64,000 bases of DNA from an uncultured Lentisphaeria bacterium. GTDB lineage: Bacteria > Verrucomicrobiota > Lentisphaeria > Victivallales > Victivallaceae. The notes beneath the pieces were generated by a model. The model did no database searches. It was not told where the DNA came from and saw only the letters and a program-made list of their open reading frames with translations. The translations under genes and the position numbers were made by a program. Shown piece after piece: positions 35,704 to 45,356 of this stretch. Each line of letters begins with the position of its first letter. Within the stretch, counting starts at the first letter, position 1. The stretch lies in the NCBI GenBank assembly GCA_949298075.1, contig CASFVA010000036.1, positions 86,247 through 150,246 of the forward strand, given 5' to 3'.

Positions 35704-37788
35704 TTATTTGGATGAATCCGGTGGCGCGGCTTCGTCCGCGTTACGGTGATTGATGACTGTGCCGTCGTCCAGGGGATTGTCCCGGGCGGTGCGCAGGGCG
35801 CGGAAGAGGTCGCGGATATCACGGATTCCGCCCCAGGAGAACCAGACCGTGGTGACCAGTCCGACCAGCAGCGCCAGTCCGAAGCCGTAGTAATAGAAGT
35901 AGTCGAACCACCACTCCTCCGGCCAGCGGAAAAAGTAGACGTTCCAGATGACAATTCCCAGAAACACGGCAAAATTGTAGATGTTCCAGGCGAAAACCAG
36001 ATAGGTCTGAATCCGGTCTCCCCGGGTGTAGTTGGCGTTGATTCCCAGCATGGCCGCAAATGAGCGGCGGGGCCGGGCCGGCCGTTCCGAGCGCGGCGGC
36101 CGGTGGAGCAGCGCATCGAGGTCAAAAACCCGGCCGCGGCCGGTGGCCAGCGACACGGTGACGTAGACGATGATGCAGCTGATCGCTGTCAGAAAACCCC
36201 ATTCCGCTCCGGAAATCGGGAACCGCTCCGGCGTTACCTGCCAGCGGGCGATCCGGAGAAAATCCCCGAGCGACTCCAGCGACTGGCTGAAGTTTTCCAG
36301 TACTGACGGCGCGTGGCACGACAGCCAGGCGTAAATTGAACTGGACCAGCAGCTTTGCAGCCAGAAGCCCGTACTGCCCAGTCCCAGCCCGACCGCCGCC
36401 GCCGCCCAGGCTCCGCAGGTGTTGCCGAATTTCCAGTAGAGGCCGCCGATGATGACGGATCCGGCAAAGCCGATCCAGAGGGCGCCGGTCATGCTGAAAA
36501 AGTGCAGTATGAAGGTATCCGGACGGTAAAAGTAGCCGAAGCACCAGGCGAAGGCCGCCACCCCCAGAATGGCCAGCCGCAGCAGCCACAGATGGGTGCG
36601 GGTGTTCAGCTGGGTTTTGCGCAGCGGCAGAACCAGGTCCTGAATAAAGATGCTGCCCCAGGATTGCAGACAGGTGGTGTCAGTGCTCACCATCGCCATG
36701 AACATCAGGGCGACGAACAGTCCGGACAGTCCGGTTGGCAGCAGCATGTGCAGTGCCAGCGGCACAGTCATCTGCCGCCGGATGGCCGCCGAACCCGGGC
36801 CGTCTGCGATCCGCCCGGACAGCGCCTCGCGGATCTGGGCGGCGATGTCGCTGAAATCCGGGTGATTGAGCAGAATCAATGCACTCATCACCAGCAGGGG
36901 AATCTTCATTCGGCCGAGGCCTTCGCGCCAGGTGATCAGCATGCTGGCCATTTTCTGCTCGTGCGCCGATTTGGCCGCGCTGTTGTAACCGGCGGCGCCC
37001 TGCCAGGCCATTTTGCCGTAGGCCGACATGAACACTCCGATCAGAATGAAAAGGATGTTGAAGTCGGTGAGTTCCGCGGTGTCGAAGGGGTTGATGAACG
37101 ACGCCCCGTCCGGGCGGTTCAGCAGGACCGTCTCGTAGTGCTCCGGAGTGAAGTGAAGCAGCAGATAGATCAGCAGTACGGTGAAAATCGCGTAGGTGAA
37201 CAATCCCTGCAGGCAGTCGGTCAGCATACAGCTGAGCTGTCCCCCCAGGAACAGAATCGCCAGCGACACCGCCAGAAAGAACGCCATAAGAATGCCGAGT
37301 GTGGAAAACGTCACGCCTCCGATTTGAAACTGCTGCGGAATGTTGCAGTAGTAAATGAAGAACCGGGTGCTGATTACCGGGAACAGCGCGTAGTTGAGGA
37401 TTCCCGACAGAAAACAGATTCCGCCGGTGAAAATCCGGAACGATTTCGAATAGCGCAATTCAAAAAACTGTGCCAGCGTCATGGCCCGGGTTTCCCGGTA
37501 GCGGTAGATCACAAATCCGCTCAGGGCGATGGCCATGGTCACCAGAATGCCGATGCCGCTCCAGAAGCTGAAAGCAAAACCGGAGTGATAACTCTGTTCG
37601 CAGGCGGCAATCAGCGAAATTACCGACACGCTGCTCTCCATTCCGGCGACCGCCAGCAGGTAGCGCCCCGCCACCCGGCCGCCGGACAGGAACCCGGCCA
37701 CTCCGCTGACCAGCCGCTGGGCCCGGAAGCCGAGGTACAGCACCAGTATGAACGGCAGTACGGCAATGATCCAGTCGATGGTGCTCAT
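35704..37788 (-). CDS. Sodium:solute symporter (SSS family)
   Basis: 694 residues with about 14 hydrophobic segments. Features of the SSS family: an N-terminal helix followed by FLSGGRVAGRYLLAVAGMESSVSVISL, FFELRYSKSFRIFTGG, a SAYGKMAWQGAAGYNSAAKSA loop, and MAMVSTDTTCLQSWGSIFIQD. It probably imports a sugar or uronate product of the upstream lyase-like protein with sodium. It overlaps the upstream gene by ATGA and ends a four-gene operon starting at 42095. Longer than the usual 500-550 residues, with extra C-terminal helices. Confidence 0.85.
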   Translation of the reverse strand: MSTIDWIIAVLPFILVLYLGFRAQRLVSGVAGFLSGGRVAGRYLLAVAGMESSVSVISLIAACEQSYHSGFAFSFWSGIGILVTMAIALSGFVIYRYRETRAMTLAQFFELRYSKSFRIFTGGICFLSGILNYALFPVISTRFFIYYCNIPQQFQIGGVTFSTLGILMAFFLAVSLAILFLGGQLSCMLTDCLQGLFTYAIFTVLLIYLLLHFTPEHYETVLLNRPDGASFINPFDTAELTDFNILFILIGVFMSAYGKMAWQGAAGYNSAAKSAHEQKMASMLITWREGLGRMKIPLLVMSALILLNHPDFSDIAAQIREALSGRIADGPGSAAIRRQMTVPLALHMLLPTGLSGLFVALMFMAMVSTDTTCLQSWGSIFIQDLVLPLRKTQLNTRTHLWLLRLAILGVAAFAWCFGYFYRPDTFILHFFSMTGALWIGFAGSVIIGGLYWKFGNTCGAWAAAAVGLGLGSTGFWLQSCWSSSIYAWLSCHAPSVLENFSQSLESLGDFLRIARWQVTPERFPISGAEWGFLTAISCIIVYVTVSLATGRGRVFDLDALLHRPPRSERPARPRRSFAAMLGINANYTRGDRIQTYLVFAWNIYNFAVFLGIVIWNVYFFRWPEEWWFDYFYYYGFGLALLVGLVTTVWFSWGGIRDIRDLFRALRTARDNPLDDGTVINHRNADEAAPPDSSK

Positions 37789-40157
37789 GGCTGCCTGACT
37801 TTTTCCAGATATGACAGCGTCTGCGGGACCAGGTAGAGCGCCGAACTGAAGCTCTTGGGATGCGGCCAGTCCGGTTTTTCACCTTTGAGGGGAGAATCAA
37901 AGACTTCCTGCCGCTCGAACATCCGGTTCATGGTGTCCTCGATGACCGGCAGCAGGTCCCGGCGCTGATTGACGGCGGCGTTGAAAGCCAGCGCATAGCG
38001 CAGACTGGCCGCGTGGGAGCCGCCGAGCCGGGTGCTCTGGCGCCGCCACGGGACCGGGCTGTGCACGAATCCCTTCCGGTCGGGGAAGTAAAGCCGTTCC
38101 ATGATGTAATCGGCGCACTGTCCCAAATTTTCCAGAACATCCTTCCGGCCGGTCAGATTGTAGAGTTCAATCATGCCGGCACACTGATAGCCGGTGGGGA
38201 AGGAGAGTTCGCCGGTCAGGTCGCGGCGATCCTCCGGCCGGAGGCCGCCGGGCTTGTCGGGAGCGTTCCAGGAGGCGAGTTTGCAGTATTTGACTCCGCG
38301 CCCTTCCGCCCGTTCGATGACGATGTCGGCCAGTTGGTTGGCGGCGTCAAGGAATTTCGGATCGCCGAGGAAGAAGTGCAGCGAGCAGAGGTTGAAGAGC
38401 GCCCAGCCCGGTTCGCGGGCGGTCGACGGCCAGTTTCGGCGCCTGAACATCGGATCTTTGCAGATGAAGTTGCCGATGGCCTGAGCCTGTTCGCGGAAGC
38501 GCTCGTTGCCGGTGAACAAATAGGCCAGTGCCGTGCCGCGGGCCCGGGTGTGACCGGCGGTGTGACGGCTGCTGATGAAAATTTCAGAACTCTGTCCGTA
38601 GTTGAAAAGTTTGAAACTGTTGGGGCCGTAATAACCACCGGTGTGACCGATGGCGTGAGCCCATACTCCGCCGTTGTGATCGGGGTTGACGTTGCGTTTG
38701 ACGACGTCGACGTCGATGAAGTGGCGGGAACCCCGGATGGCCTCGCGGATGTAATCCGGATTGTTGAGCCGCAGTCCCTGTTCAAAAAAGACGGTGGGAG
38801 TGTCGTATTCGTGATTTCCCCAGTTGAATTCCCGTTCGCCGAACCAGTCGCCCCAGTTGAGCAGCCCGTACCAGCGCTCTTTCTGCTGGCGCCCGAAGTA
38901 GGCGTCGGCGCCGGTTCGGACCGCCTCGTCGTAGCGGGCGGTGCCGGGGCTGGCCGGAACAATCCGGTGCGGCCAGGCTCCGGAGCGGTTGATGGCGGCG
39001 ATGTCGGGAATGCCCACCGGCAGCGTCTGCAGAGCGGCGGCGGTGGCGAAAGAATCGGCGTCCGGTTCAGTCAGGCCGAGGTAGACGGTGTATGATTTCT
39101 CGACGCCGCCCCGGAATTCGTAGCTGCCCGAGCGCAGATAGTAGGTGTGAATGTGTTCATCCGGCCGTCCGGCGTAGCGGTCGGCCGGCAGGATCGCCGG
39201 CATGAAATCAATCGACAGCGCATTGGCGGTGAATGAAACGCCCAGCGGATACTGCTCGGCCATTTCCGGAATCGAGACCACCGGAGTCCACGGCCGCTCC
39301 TTTACTGCGAAAACTCCGGAAATCCGTCCGGTCCGCAGCGCTCCGCCATCCACGGCGTAACGGTCGAACTCCCAGTGAACCAGCGATTTCCCGGCGTCGA
39401 ATGCGGTTCCTTCCGGCGTGTACGCCGTCAGCCGTTTGCCGGAGAAATTGCCGGTCAGCCGCAGGGCGGCGCTCCGGGTGCTGGTCATCTCCTCCCGGGC
39501 GGTGTTTTTGCCCGGAGCCGTGGATGTGCTGAAACCGAACACCACCTCCGCTTCGATCCAGGGGACTCCGGCATAAGCGGTGAGAAAGAGTTCCCAATAA
39601 CGTCCGGCGGTTTCCCGATAGCCGCCGCTGAGGCGCAGCACGGCTTTCAGCGGACCGTTTTCCTGCATCCGGCAGTCGCGCAGCTGCGGAGTCAGCGGTT
39701 TTTCCAGCGCCATTTCCGGCAGCGACATATTCAGGGTCTCGCCGCCCCGGGTCAGGGTTATGGTTCCCGATTCCGGCTTAACCGCGAGCTTCAGCAGCGC
39801 ATTGCCGATGTCAAAATCCGGTCCCTGCCGTGTGACTTTGACCGGCTGGCTGACCGCCGCCGGAGCACCGTTTGCCGTGGTCACCTCCACTTTGCCGGCC
39901 ACGGACGGCACGGTCAGCTGCACCCATTTGGGCGATTGGTCGGGATAGCTGGAGAGCACGCGCGATTGCAGCGGCAGAATTTCGCCGGCGCTCCGGACCG
40001 TCAGGTTTCCGGTGTTTTGGCCGCGGGGCAGCGGTACGCTGAATGACACCGGCAGCGGCCGGCCGGTCGGCTGATGGATTTCCACCGGAGTGAACAGCGG
40101 CGCGGCTGCGAGCGGCAGAGTCAGTCCCAACGCTGACAGCAGGCTGATTTTTTTCAT
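37785..40157 (-). CDS. Secreted PcRGLX/YetA-like protein (PL26-type exo-rhamnogalacturonan lyase family)
   Basis: 790 residues with a signal peptide (MKKISLLSALGLTLPLAAAP). Three parts can be seen: an N-terminal beta-barrel-like domain (about 20-120), a beta-sandwich (about 125-370), and a C-terminal alpha/alpha toroid (about 385-780) with WYGLLNWGDWFGEREFNWGN, EYDTPTVFFEQGLRLNNPDYI, HNGGVWAHAIGHTGGYY and HTRARGTALAYLFTGNE. This layout fits the family that includes fungal exo-rhamnogalacturonan lyase. Catalysis here is inferred, since many relatives are uncharacterised. RBS AGGTGA overlaps the end of the pseudopilin gene; the next gene is the symporter. Confidence 0.75.
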   Translation of the reverse strand: MKKISLLSALGLTLPLAAAPLFTPVEIHQPTGRPLPVSFSVPLPRGQNTGNLTVRSAGEILPLQSRVLSSYPDQSPKWVQLTVPSVAGKVEVTTANGAPAAVSQPVKVTRQGPDFDIGNALLKLAVKPESGTITLTRGGETLNMSLPEMALEKPLTPQLRDCRMQENGPLKAVLRLSGGYRETAGRYWELFLTAYAGVPWIEAEVVFGFSTSTAPGKNTAREEMTSTRSAALRLTGNFSGKRLTAYTPEGTAFDAGKSLVHWEFDRYAVDGGALRTGRISGVFAVKERPWTPVVSIPEMAEQYPLGVSFTANALSIDFMPAILPADRYAGRPDEHIHTYYLRSGSYEFRGGVEKSYTVYLGLTEPDADSFATAAALQTLPVGIPDIAAINRSGAWPHRIVPASPGTARYDEAVRTGADAYFGRQQKERWYGLLNWGDWFGEREFNWGNHEYDTPTVFFEQGLRLNNPDYIREAIRGSRHFIDVDVVKRNVNPDHNGGVWAHAIGHTGGYYGPNSFKLFNYGQSSEIFISSRHTAGHTRARGTALAYLFTGNERFREQAQAIGNFICKDPMFRRRNWPSTAREPGWALFNLCSLHFFLGDPKFLDAANQLADIVIERAEGRGVKYCKLASWNAPDKPGGLRPEDRRDLTGELSFPTGYQCAGMIELYNLTGRKDVLENLGQCADYIMERLYFPDRKGFVHSPVPWRRQSTRLGGSHAASLRYALAFNAAVNQRRDLLPVIEDTMNRMFERQEVFDSPLKGEKPDWPHPKSFSSALYLVPQTLSYLEKVRQP

Positions 40158-40165
40158 GAATTCAC

Positions 40166-40822
<657 letters not shown>

Positions 40823-40823
40823 C

Positions 40824-42095
40824 TCAGCGTTCTCCTTGTTTGAAAAAAACATTCTGTCGTTGCAGAACCGGTTGAATTTCATGATAATCGGCATTGCCGG
40901 CGCCGTGGGCGGCAATGATGCCGGACGCCTGTCCGGTGGCCATGCAGACCGCCATCAGCCGCACACTGGTGAGCGCCATGGGTTCGATGGAAATGGTTTT
41001 GCCCGCTGCCAGCAGATTGTCGAATTCGGCAGACTGCAGTGCCCCCATCGGGACAGGACGGCAGCCGCGATTGATCGGCAGCCCGGGTTGCTGAAAGCAT
41101 TTGAGTCCGTGTCCGCCGTAGCAGCGCGGAGCCAGTGCCACCGGCGCTGCGACCGGGGTGTTTTCGTCGAGGTCGCGGCAACGGATCAGAGTCCGGCCCA
41201 GCATTCCCCGGGAATCCCGGACCCCGACCATAGGTGCGACGGAGGTCACATAACAGCCCGCAAAGGGCGGGAAATGGGTCCTAAGAAAATCGACCCAGAC
41301 CGGAATCTGCCGCCGCAGTTCCAGATCCATCCGGGTGAGGTCGCGGGCGTCGAAAGCGTTGCCGGAGCAGAGACTGAGATTGCAGAGGAACTGCCGCCCA
41401 TCGAGCATTTCAATGCCCATGAAGCGGTCCTGGGTGGGATAGGGCACGGTGCCGGCTGCCACCTGCTGTTCAAAAATGGCGCGCATCTCCGCCTTGTCGA
41501 AATCGGCGACCCCGCCGAGTGAAAAAAGCAGGGTTTTGGTCATTTCGGCTTCCGAATCCGGCAGCAGTCCGGTGGCGCCGGCCAGCGCGGCCAGCTCCCC
41601 GTTGCCGGTGGCATCAATGAATACTCCGGCGGAGTAGTATGCGGTACCGGCATAATTTGCCACCTTGACTGAGCTGAGGCGACCGTGGTTTTTCCGGCAG
41701 CCGATGATCCGGCTGTAGCCCAGGAGTTCGACGCCGCGTTCCTCCAGCATCTGCGCCAGTTCCAGCCGCAGGTCGAGCGATGTGCTCATCACGGTGCCGA
41801 TCAGTGGGCGGTCGCCGATGGGTTCGGGCCGGATGCGTCCGGAATCCTGGTCGATCAGACGGGCGCGGCCCCGGCGGTCGAGCCGCCGGATCAAAGCGTC
41901 GGCAAAACCTCCGACAATCTGGCGCCGGTTGTCCGACAGGCCCATGATGTCCGGGCAGCCGCCTTCGACCGCGACGCCGCCCGGACCGCCGAATTGTTCG
42001 ATCAACATAACGCTCATTCCGCAATCCGCGGCGGCAACGGCGGCGGCACAGCCAGCCACGCCGGCTCCGGCGATGATCAGATCGTAAGTTTTCAT
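40824..42095 (-). CDS. FAD-dependent oxidoreductase
   Basis: 423 residues from the ATG at 42095, which has GGGAGAG upstream; a longer frame exists but would include the promoter. The N-terminal Rossmann motif is [23 protein letters not shown] with the ribose-binding Glu in [11 protein letters not shown]; later [18 protein letters not shown] and a C-terminal [30 protein letters not shown] complete the FAD site. It belongs to the FAD_oxidored class often found with sugar-degradation genes; substrate unknown. First gene of the operon with pseudopilin, PL26-type protein and symporter. Confidence 0.85.
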   Translation of the reverse strand: MKTYDLIIAGAGVAGCAAAVAAADCGMSVMLIEQFGGPGGVAVEGGCPDIMGLSDNRRQIVGGFADALIRRLDRRGRARLIDQDSGRIRPEPIGDRPLIGTVMSTSLDLRLELAQMLEERGVELLGYSRIIGCRKNHGRLSSVKVANYAGTAYYSAGVFIDATGNGELAALAGATGLLPDSEAEMTKTLLFSLGGVADFDKAEMRAIFEQQVAAGTVPYPTQDRFMGIEMLDGRQFLCNLSLCSGNAFDARDLTRMDLELRRQIPVWVDFLRTHFPPFAGCYVTSVAPMVGVRDSRGMLGRTLIRCRDLDENTPVAAPVALAPRCYGGHGLKCFQQPGLPINRGCRPVPMGALQSAEFDNLLAAGKTISIEPMALTSVRLMAVCMATGQASGIIAAHGAGNADYHEIQPVLQRQNVFFKQGER

Positions 42096-42125
42096 AAAGT
42101 GCTCTCCCGGTTGTCTTACATTTCG

Positions 42126-42154
42126 AATATAAGCGGCTGGCAATCCAAAAGCAA
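42126..42154 (-). promoter_or_regulatory. Promoter of the FAD oxidoreductase operon
   Basis: On the minus strand: TTGCTT (42149-42154), 17-base spacer, TATATT (42126-42131), 30 bases before the ATG at 42095. It is divergent from the promoter of the AraC regulator at 42218-42246, leaving 64 bases between the two -35 boxes for regulator binding. Confidence 0.7.
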
Positions 42155-42217
42155 TCACAAATCAGTCATTTTTTTGTCTTGGTAAGCTGCAACCGGTCAG
42201 TAAAGTAATTTTGCCGG

Positions 42218-42246
42218 TTGATTTTTCAACTGGACGGTGGTAATGT
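42218..42246 (+). promoter_or_regulatory. Promoter of the PocR-like/AraC regulator
   Basis: TTGATT (42218-42223), 17-base spacer, TAATGT (42241-42246). Its position excludes the longer open frame that starts with this same TTG and supports the GTG at 42278. Confidence 0.6.
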
Positions 42247-42277
42247 AAGACAGAGAAAATCCGGAGCATATGTTATT

Positions 42278-43150
42278 GTGAAAACCGGCGGGGAAATCAG
42301 GACGTTTCTGGAACTGTCGCTTCAGGACATCGAACGGCGCAACCAGTGTTATGCGGCGGTGCACGATCATTGGGGCGGATTGGTCACCCAGGACCGGCTG
42401 CCGTTTTTCAGCAACCGGGTCATGCACCGGTCGCCGGCCTGCTGCTGGCGGCGGGATGAGAGCCAGGTATTCAATCTGAATTGTGTCCGGCATTGCAAGC
42501 AGGCGATTCTGGAACATTCCCTGCGCACTTCGGAACCGTATCTGGCTGACTGCTGGAAGGGCCTGACCGAAGTGGTGGTGCCGGTCTGCGATCAGCGGCA
42601 GCTGCTGGCGACGCTTTACTTCGGATCGTTTCGGCGGGGGGCGGATTGCGCCGGCATTCCGGCGGAACTGCGGTCGGATGCTGATTACTCGAAGTTGTAT
42701 TACAGCCTGCCGGAGCTGACCGGGGAACGTCAGACCGCTCTGACCCGGGAAGCCCGGTTGGTCGCTCTGGCCATTCAGGAACTTTACCGACAGCAGAAGG
42801 AGGAAATCGTCAGTTCCTATCAGGGCCGGTCGCGGCAGATTCTGGAATTCATCCACACCAATGCCCACCGCGACATTGGACTGACCGACCTGGCCAGGCA
42901 TCTGAATCTTTCGGTGTCGCGGACCAGTCATCTGGTCAAGGAATTGTTTCAGCGCAGCATGCACCATCTGCTGCGGCGGGAACGGGTCCGCCGGGCCGAG
43001 GTGCTGCTGCAGAATTCGGAACTCACCCTGGCGGACGTCGCCGACCAGAGCGGTTTCGGCAATGAATTCTACTTCAACCGGGTATTCCGCCAGTTGACCG
43101 GCATCACGCCCGGCCGTTACCGCCGCCGGCTCTCCGAAGCCGGGAAATGA
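42278..43150 (+). CDS. AraC family regulator with PocR-like sensor domain
   Basis: 290 residues from GTG 42278 (GGAG at 42263-42266). The N-terminal half has the layout of PocR-type ligand domains: a Cys-containing block (PACCWRRDESQVFNLNCVRHCKQA), then YLADCWKGLTEVVVPV and LLATLYFGSF. The C-terminus (about 190-285) is a double helix-turn-helix of the AraC type: DIGLTDLARHLNLSVSRTSHLVKELF and LTLADVADQSGFGNEFYFNRVFRQLTGITPGRYR. It is divergent from the FAD oxidoreductase/PL26-type/symporter operon and probably controls it. The four Cys may bind metal or a cluster. Confidence 0.85.
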   Translation: MKTGGEIRTFLELSLQDIERRNQCYAAVHDHWGGLVTQDRLPFFSNRVMHRSPACCWRRDESQVFNLNCVRHCKQAILEHSLRTSEPYLADCWKGLTEVVVPVCDQRQLLATLYFGSFRRGADCAGIPAELRSDADYSKLYYSLPELTGERQTALTREARLVALAIQELYRQQKEEIVSSYQGRSRQILEFIHTNAHRDIGLTDLARHLNLSVSRTSHLVKELFQRSMHHLLRRERVRRAEVLLQNSELTLADVADQSGFGNEFYFNRVFRQLTGITPGRYRRRLSEAGK

Positions 43151-43198
43151 CGCCGGAAACGGTTCCGGGCCGAACTGGCGCGGCCGGGCAGTTTCGGT

Positions 43199-44107
43199 TC
43201 AGTCGAGCGGTTCAGTGAGGATGTCCCGCATACTCCGGGCGATGAGATCGCGTTCCTCAGGTGACAGCTGGCGCAGCGGCAGCCGGGCCGGTCCGCACTC
43301 AATGCCGCGCAGCCGCATCATCGCCTTGCCGGCCGGCAGTCCGCCCCAGGCGTTGAGCAGATCGACTCCCCGGCAGACCTTGCGCATGAGCGCCCGGACT
43401 CGGGCGTAGTCGGAGCGCTTGACCGCTCTGATGATTTCAAAATAAAGCGGCGCCGAGTAGTTGTAGGTGCTGCCGATGAAGCCGCCGGCTCCGGCAAGCA
43501 GCGCCGGAGCGAAAAACTCGTCGACCCCGTACAGAATATCGTATCGGCCGCCGCAGGCCGCGAGGCAGTTCTGGTATTCATACAGGTTGTGGTGGTTGAA
43601 CTTGATTCCGGCCAGCTGCGGAATTCGGCCGTCGGCCAGCTCGAGAAAGCGCGGCATGGAGAGCTCCAGCCGGGCGTTCATGGTGTGGTAATAGTAGAAC
43701 GGCAGTTCCGGATTACCGGCCCGGGCCGCCGCCGCGCAGTATTCCACCAGCGCCGCCTCGTTCGCCGGCCGGAAAAAGGTGGTCGGGGTTACCGAAATGG
43801 CGGAGTAGCCCAGTTCGGCCGCTTTGCGGTTGAGGGTGGCAATGTCGGTGAGCGAGGCGGCGCCGGTATGGGCCATCAACCGCAGTTTTCCGCCGGCGGC
43901 GGCCTGCCAGGCCTCCATGACCGCGATGCGCTCGGCGACGGAACAGGAGATTCCCTCGCCGGTGGTGCCGCAGATGTAGGCGCCGGTCACGCCGTCGGCG
44001 ATCAGGGCGGCGGCCTGCGCCGGAATCAGGTCACAGTTGAGGGCTCCATCCTCTTTGAACGGGGTGAAGGGGGCGGCGATCAGTCCGGAAATTTTTTCAA
44101 TGGTCAT
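43199..44107 (-). CDS. DapA-superfamily aldolase, N-acetylneuraminate lyase-like
   Basis: 302 residues from ATG 44107 with GGAG upstream; the longer frame runs into the sialidase gene. Motifs of the family: GLIAAPFTPFKEDG, the carboxylate-binding ICGTTGEG (about 45-52), the catalytic Tyr in FYYYHTM and the Schiff-base Lys in LAGIKFNHHNLYEYQ, then YGVDEFFAPALLAGAGGFIGSTYN. The FYYYH and KF..NLYEYQ forms resemble N-acetylneuraminate lyase (sialic acid to ManNAc and pyruvate) more than dihydrodipicolinate synthase, and the adjacent sialidase agrees. It lies 13 bases after the sialidase stop. Confidence 0.85.
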   Translation of the reverse strand: MTIEKISGLIAAPFTPFKEDGALNCDLIPAQAAALIADGVTGAYICGTTGEGISCSVAERIAVMEAWQAAAGGKLRLMAHTGAASLTDIATLNRKAAELGYSAISVTPTTFFRPANEAALVEYCAAAARAGNPELPFYYYHTMNARLELSMPRFLELADGRIPQLAGIKFNHHNLYEYQNCLAACGGRYDILYGVDEFFAPALLAGAGGFIGSTYNYSAPLYFEIIRAVKRSDYARVRALMRKVCRGVDLLNAWGGLPAGKAMMRLRGIECGPARLPLRQLSPEERDLIARSMRDILTEPLD

Positions 44108-44120
44108 AATGGGACGCTCC

Positions 44121-45164
44121 TTAGAGTAAAAACTCATCGGGATGCAGCGCGTAACCCCGGATCTGACCGCGGTCAATGGCATCGTCCACGATGTAGTTGA
44201 CAATGTAGATTTCGCCGTCGTCAAACTGCACCCAGCCCGAGTAGCCCAGATCGGATTTCGGCGACCGGTCGAAATCCACCGGCATGATCCGGGTGGCGCA
44301 TTGGCTGCGCTCGGCGGCCAGTACTGATTCCCGGTCAGTCAGCGCGGCGAAAAGGTTCTGAGTCCAGCTGCCGAGCCAGCCCCGGCCGCCCTGCATGAAG
44401 CGATAGGTGATGAGCAGACGGCCGTCCCGCAGCCAGCCGGCGGTCGGCCGGTGGCATCCGGGCAGCGGAAAGGCGGTTACGGCTCCCCAGGAGGCGCCGC
44501 CGTCAGAGGAGAGCACCTTCTGACAATCCAGCCCCAGTCCGGAATTTTCTCTCATAAACGCCGCGACGCCTCCACCGCCCAGCGGCACCAGCGACGCTTC
44601 GCACAGATTCAGTTCCGCAGAAGCGGCCACCGTTATCCGGTCGCTCCAGGAACGTCCTCCGTCGTCGGAATAGTGCAGGTATTGCGCCAGTTTGCCGTTG
44701 GCGGCGCGGCAATGGGCCGAAAGCAGCCAGCGGCCGGACTCCAGTTCAATGAGCTTATCCGGAACAATACCGCAGAGCGGTGTGATCGTCGGTTCGCTCC
44801 AGGTCCGTCCGTCGTCGGACGAGAACAGCAGGCAGACCGAGGAGGCCCCCGGATCCGATTCCGGCTGACCGGAGCGGATCCGGTCCACCGTCACCGCCAG
44901 CCGGCGGTCGGCCAGCCGGCTGATCCGGGCGCAGTTGAAATAACAGCCGGAATCGAAACTGTCCGGAATGAGCTGGCGCTTTCCGGACCAGGTCCGGCCG
45001 CGGTCGGCGGATTCAGTCAGCATGATCCGGGAGTGGGCACGGTTGGCGTGATGGGTGCATTCCGTGAAAATGCACAACAGGCGTTCCGGGCCGGTCCGGA
45101 CCACATCCGGCCAGGCTTCATACCACTCCGGATCCCGGCTGATGGAAAACTTTTCAATGCTCAT
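44121..45164 (-). CDS. Exo-alpha-sialidase-like BNR protein without signal peptide
   Basis: 347 residues. Four Asp-box repeats (S-x-D-x-G-x-T/S-W) are seen: ESADRGRTWS, SSDDGRTWS, SDDGGRSWS and SSDGGASWG, giving the six-bladed propeller of GH33-like sialidases. An Arg-rich segment and a Glu/Tyr near the C-terminus (YSGWVQFDDGEIYIVNYI) fit the active-site end, although the triad cannot be fixed by eye. No signal peptide: the protein begins MSIEKFSISRDPEW. It is the first gene before the aldolase and is divergent from an AraC regulator at 45357. Confidence 0.8.
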   Translation of the reverse strand: MSIEKFSISRDPEWYEAWPDVVRTGPERLLCIFTECTHHANRAHSRIMLTESADRGRTWSGKRQLIPDSFDSGCYFNCARISRLADRRLAVTVDRIRSGQPESDPGASSVCLLFSSDDGRTWSEPTITPLCGIVPDKLIELESGRWLLSAHCRAANGKLAQYLHYSDDGGRSWSDRITVAASAELNLCEASLVPLGGGGVAAFMRENSGLGLDCQKVLSSDGGASWGAVTAFPLPGCHRPTAGWLRDGRLLITYRFMQGGRGWLGSWTQNLFAALTDRESVLAAERSQCATRIMPVDFDRSPKSDLGYSGWVQFDDGEIYIVNYIVDDAIDRGQIRGYALHPDEFLL

Positions 45165-45204
45165 GATTCAGGACTTGTTTTGGATATTGCTTTGCTCTTA
45201 GCAT

Positions 45205-45232
45205 ATTATATCACGACAAGGCAAATGATCCA
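45205..45232 (-). promoter_or_regulatory. Possible sialidase promoter
   Basis: On the minus strand: TGGATC (45227-45232), 16-base spacer, TATAAT (45205-45210), about 40 bases before the sialidase ATG. The -35 match is weak. Confidence 0.4.
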
Positions 45233-45274
45233 TGGTAAAAATTGAAAAAAAATGATAATTTTCAGCAAATCCGG

Positions 45275-45302
45275 TTGAAATTCCGGGACGACCGGATATT
45301 TT
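45275..45302 (+). promoter_or_regulatory. Promoter of the AraC regulator at 45357
   Basis: TTGAAA (45275-45280), 16-base spacer, TATTTT (45297-45302), 55 bases before the ATG. It faces away from the possible sialidase promoter. Confidence 0.55.
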
Positions 45303-45356
45303 TTCAATTCAGTGAGGAGTGCGGCGGAGCCGCGGTTTCTGTCAGAAGGGATCAGC

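Noticed and set aside
36355..37836. 493-codon plus-strand frame across the symporter gene
   Set aside because: Shadow of a membrane protein; polar Gln/His/Arg-rich with no motif.
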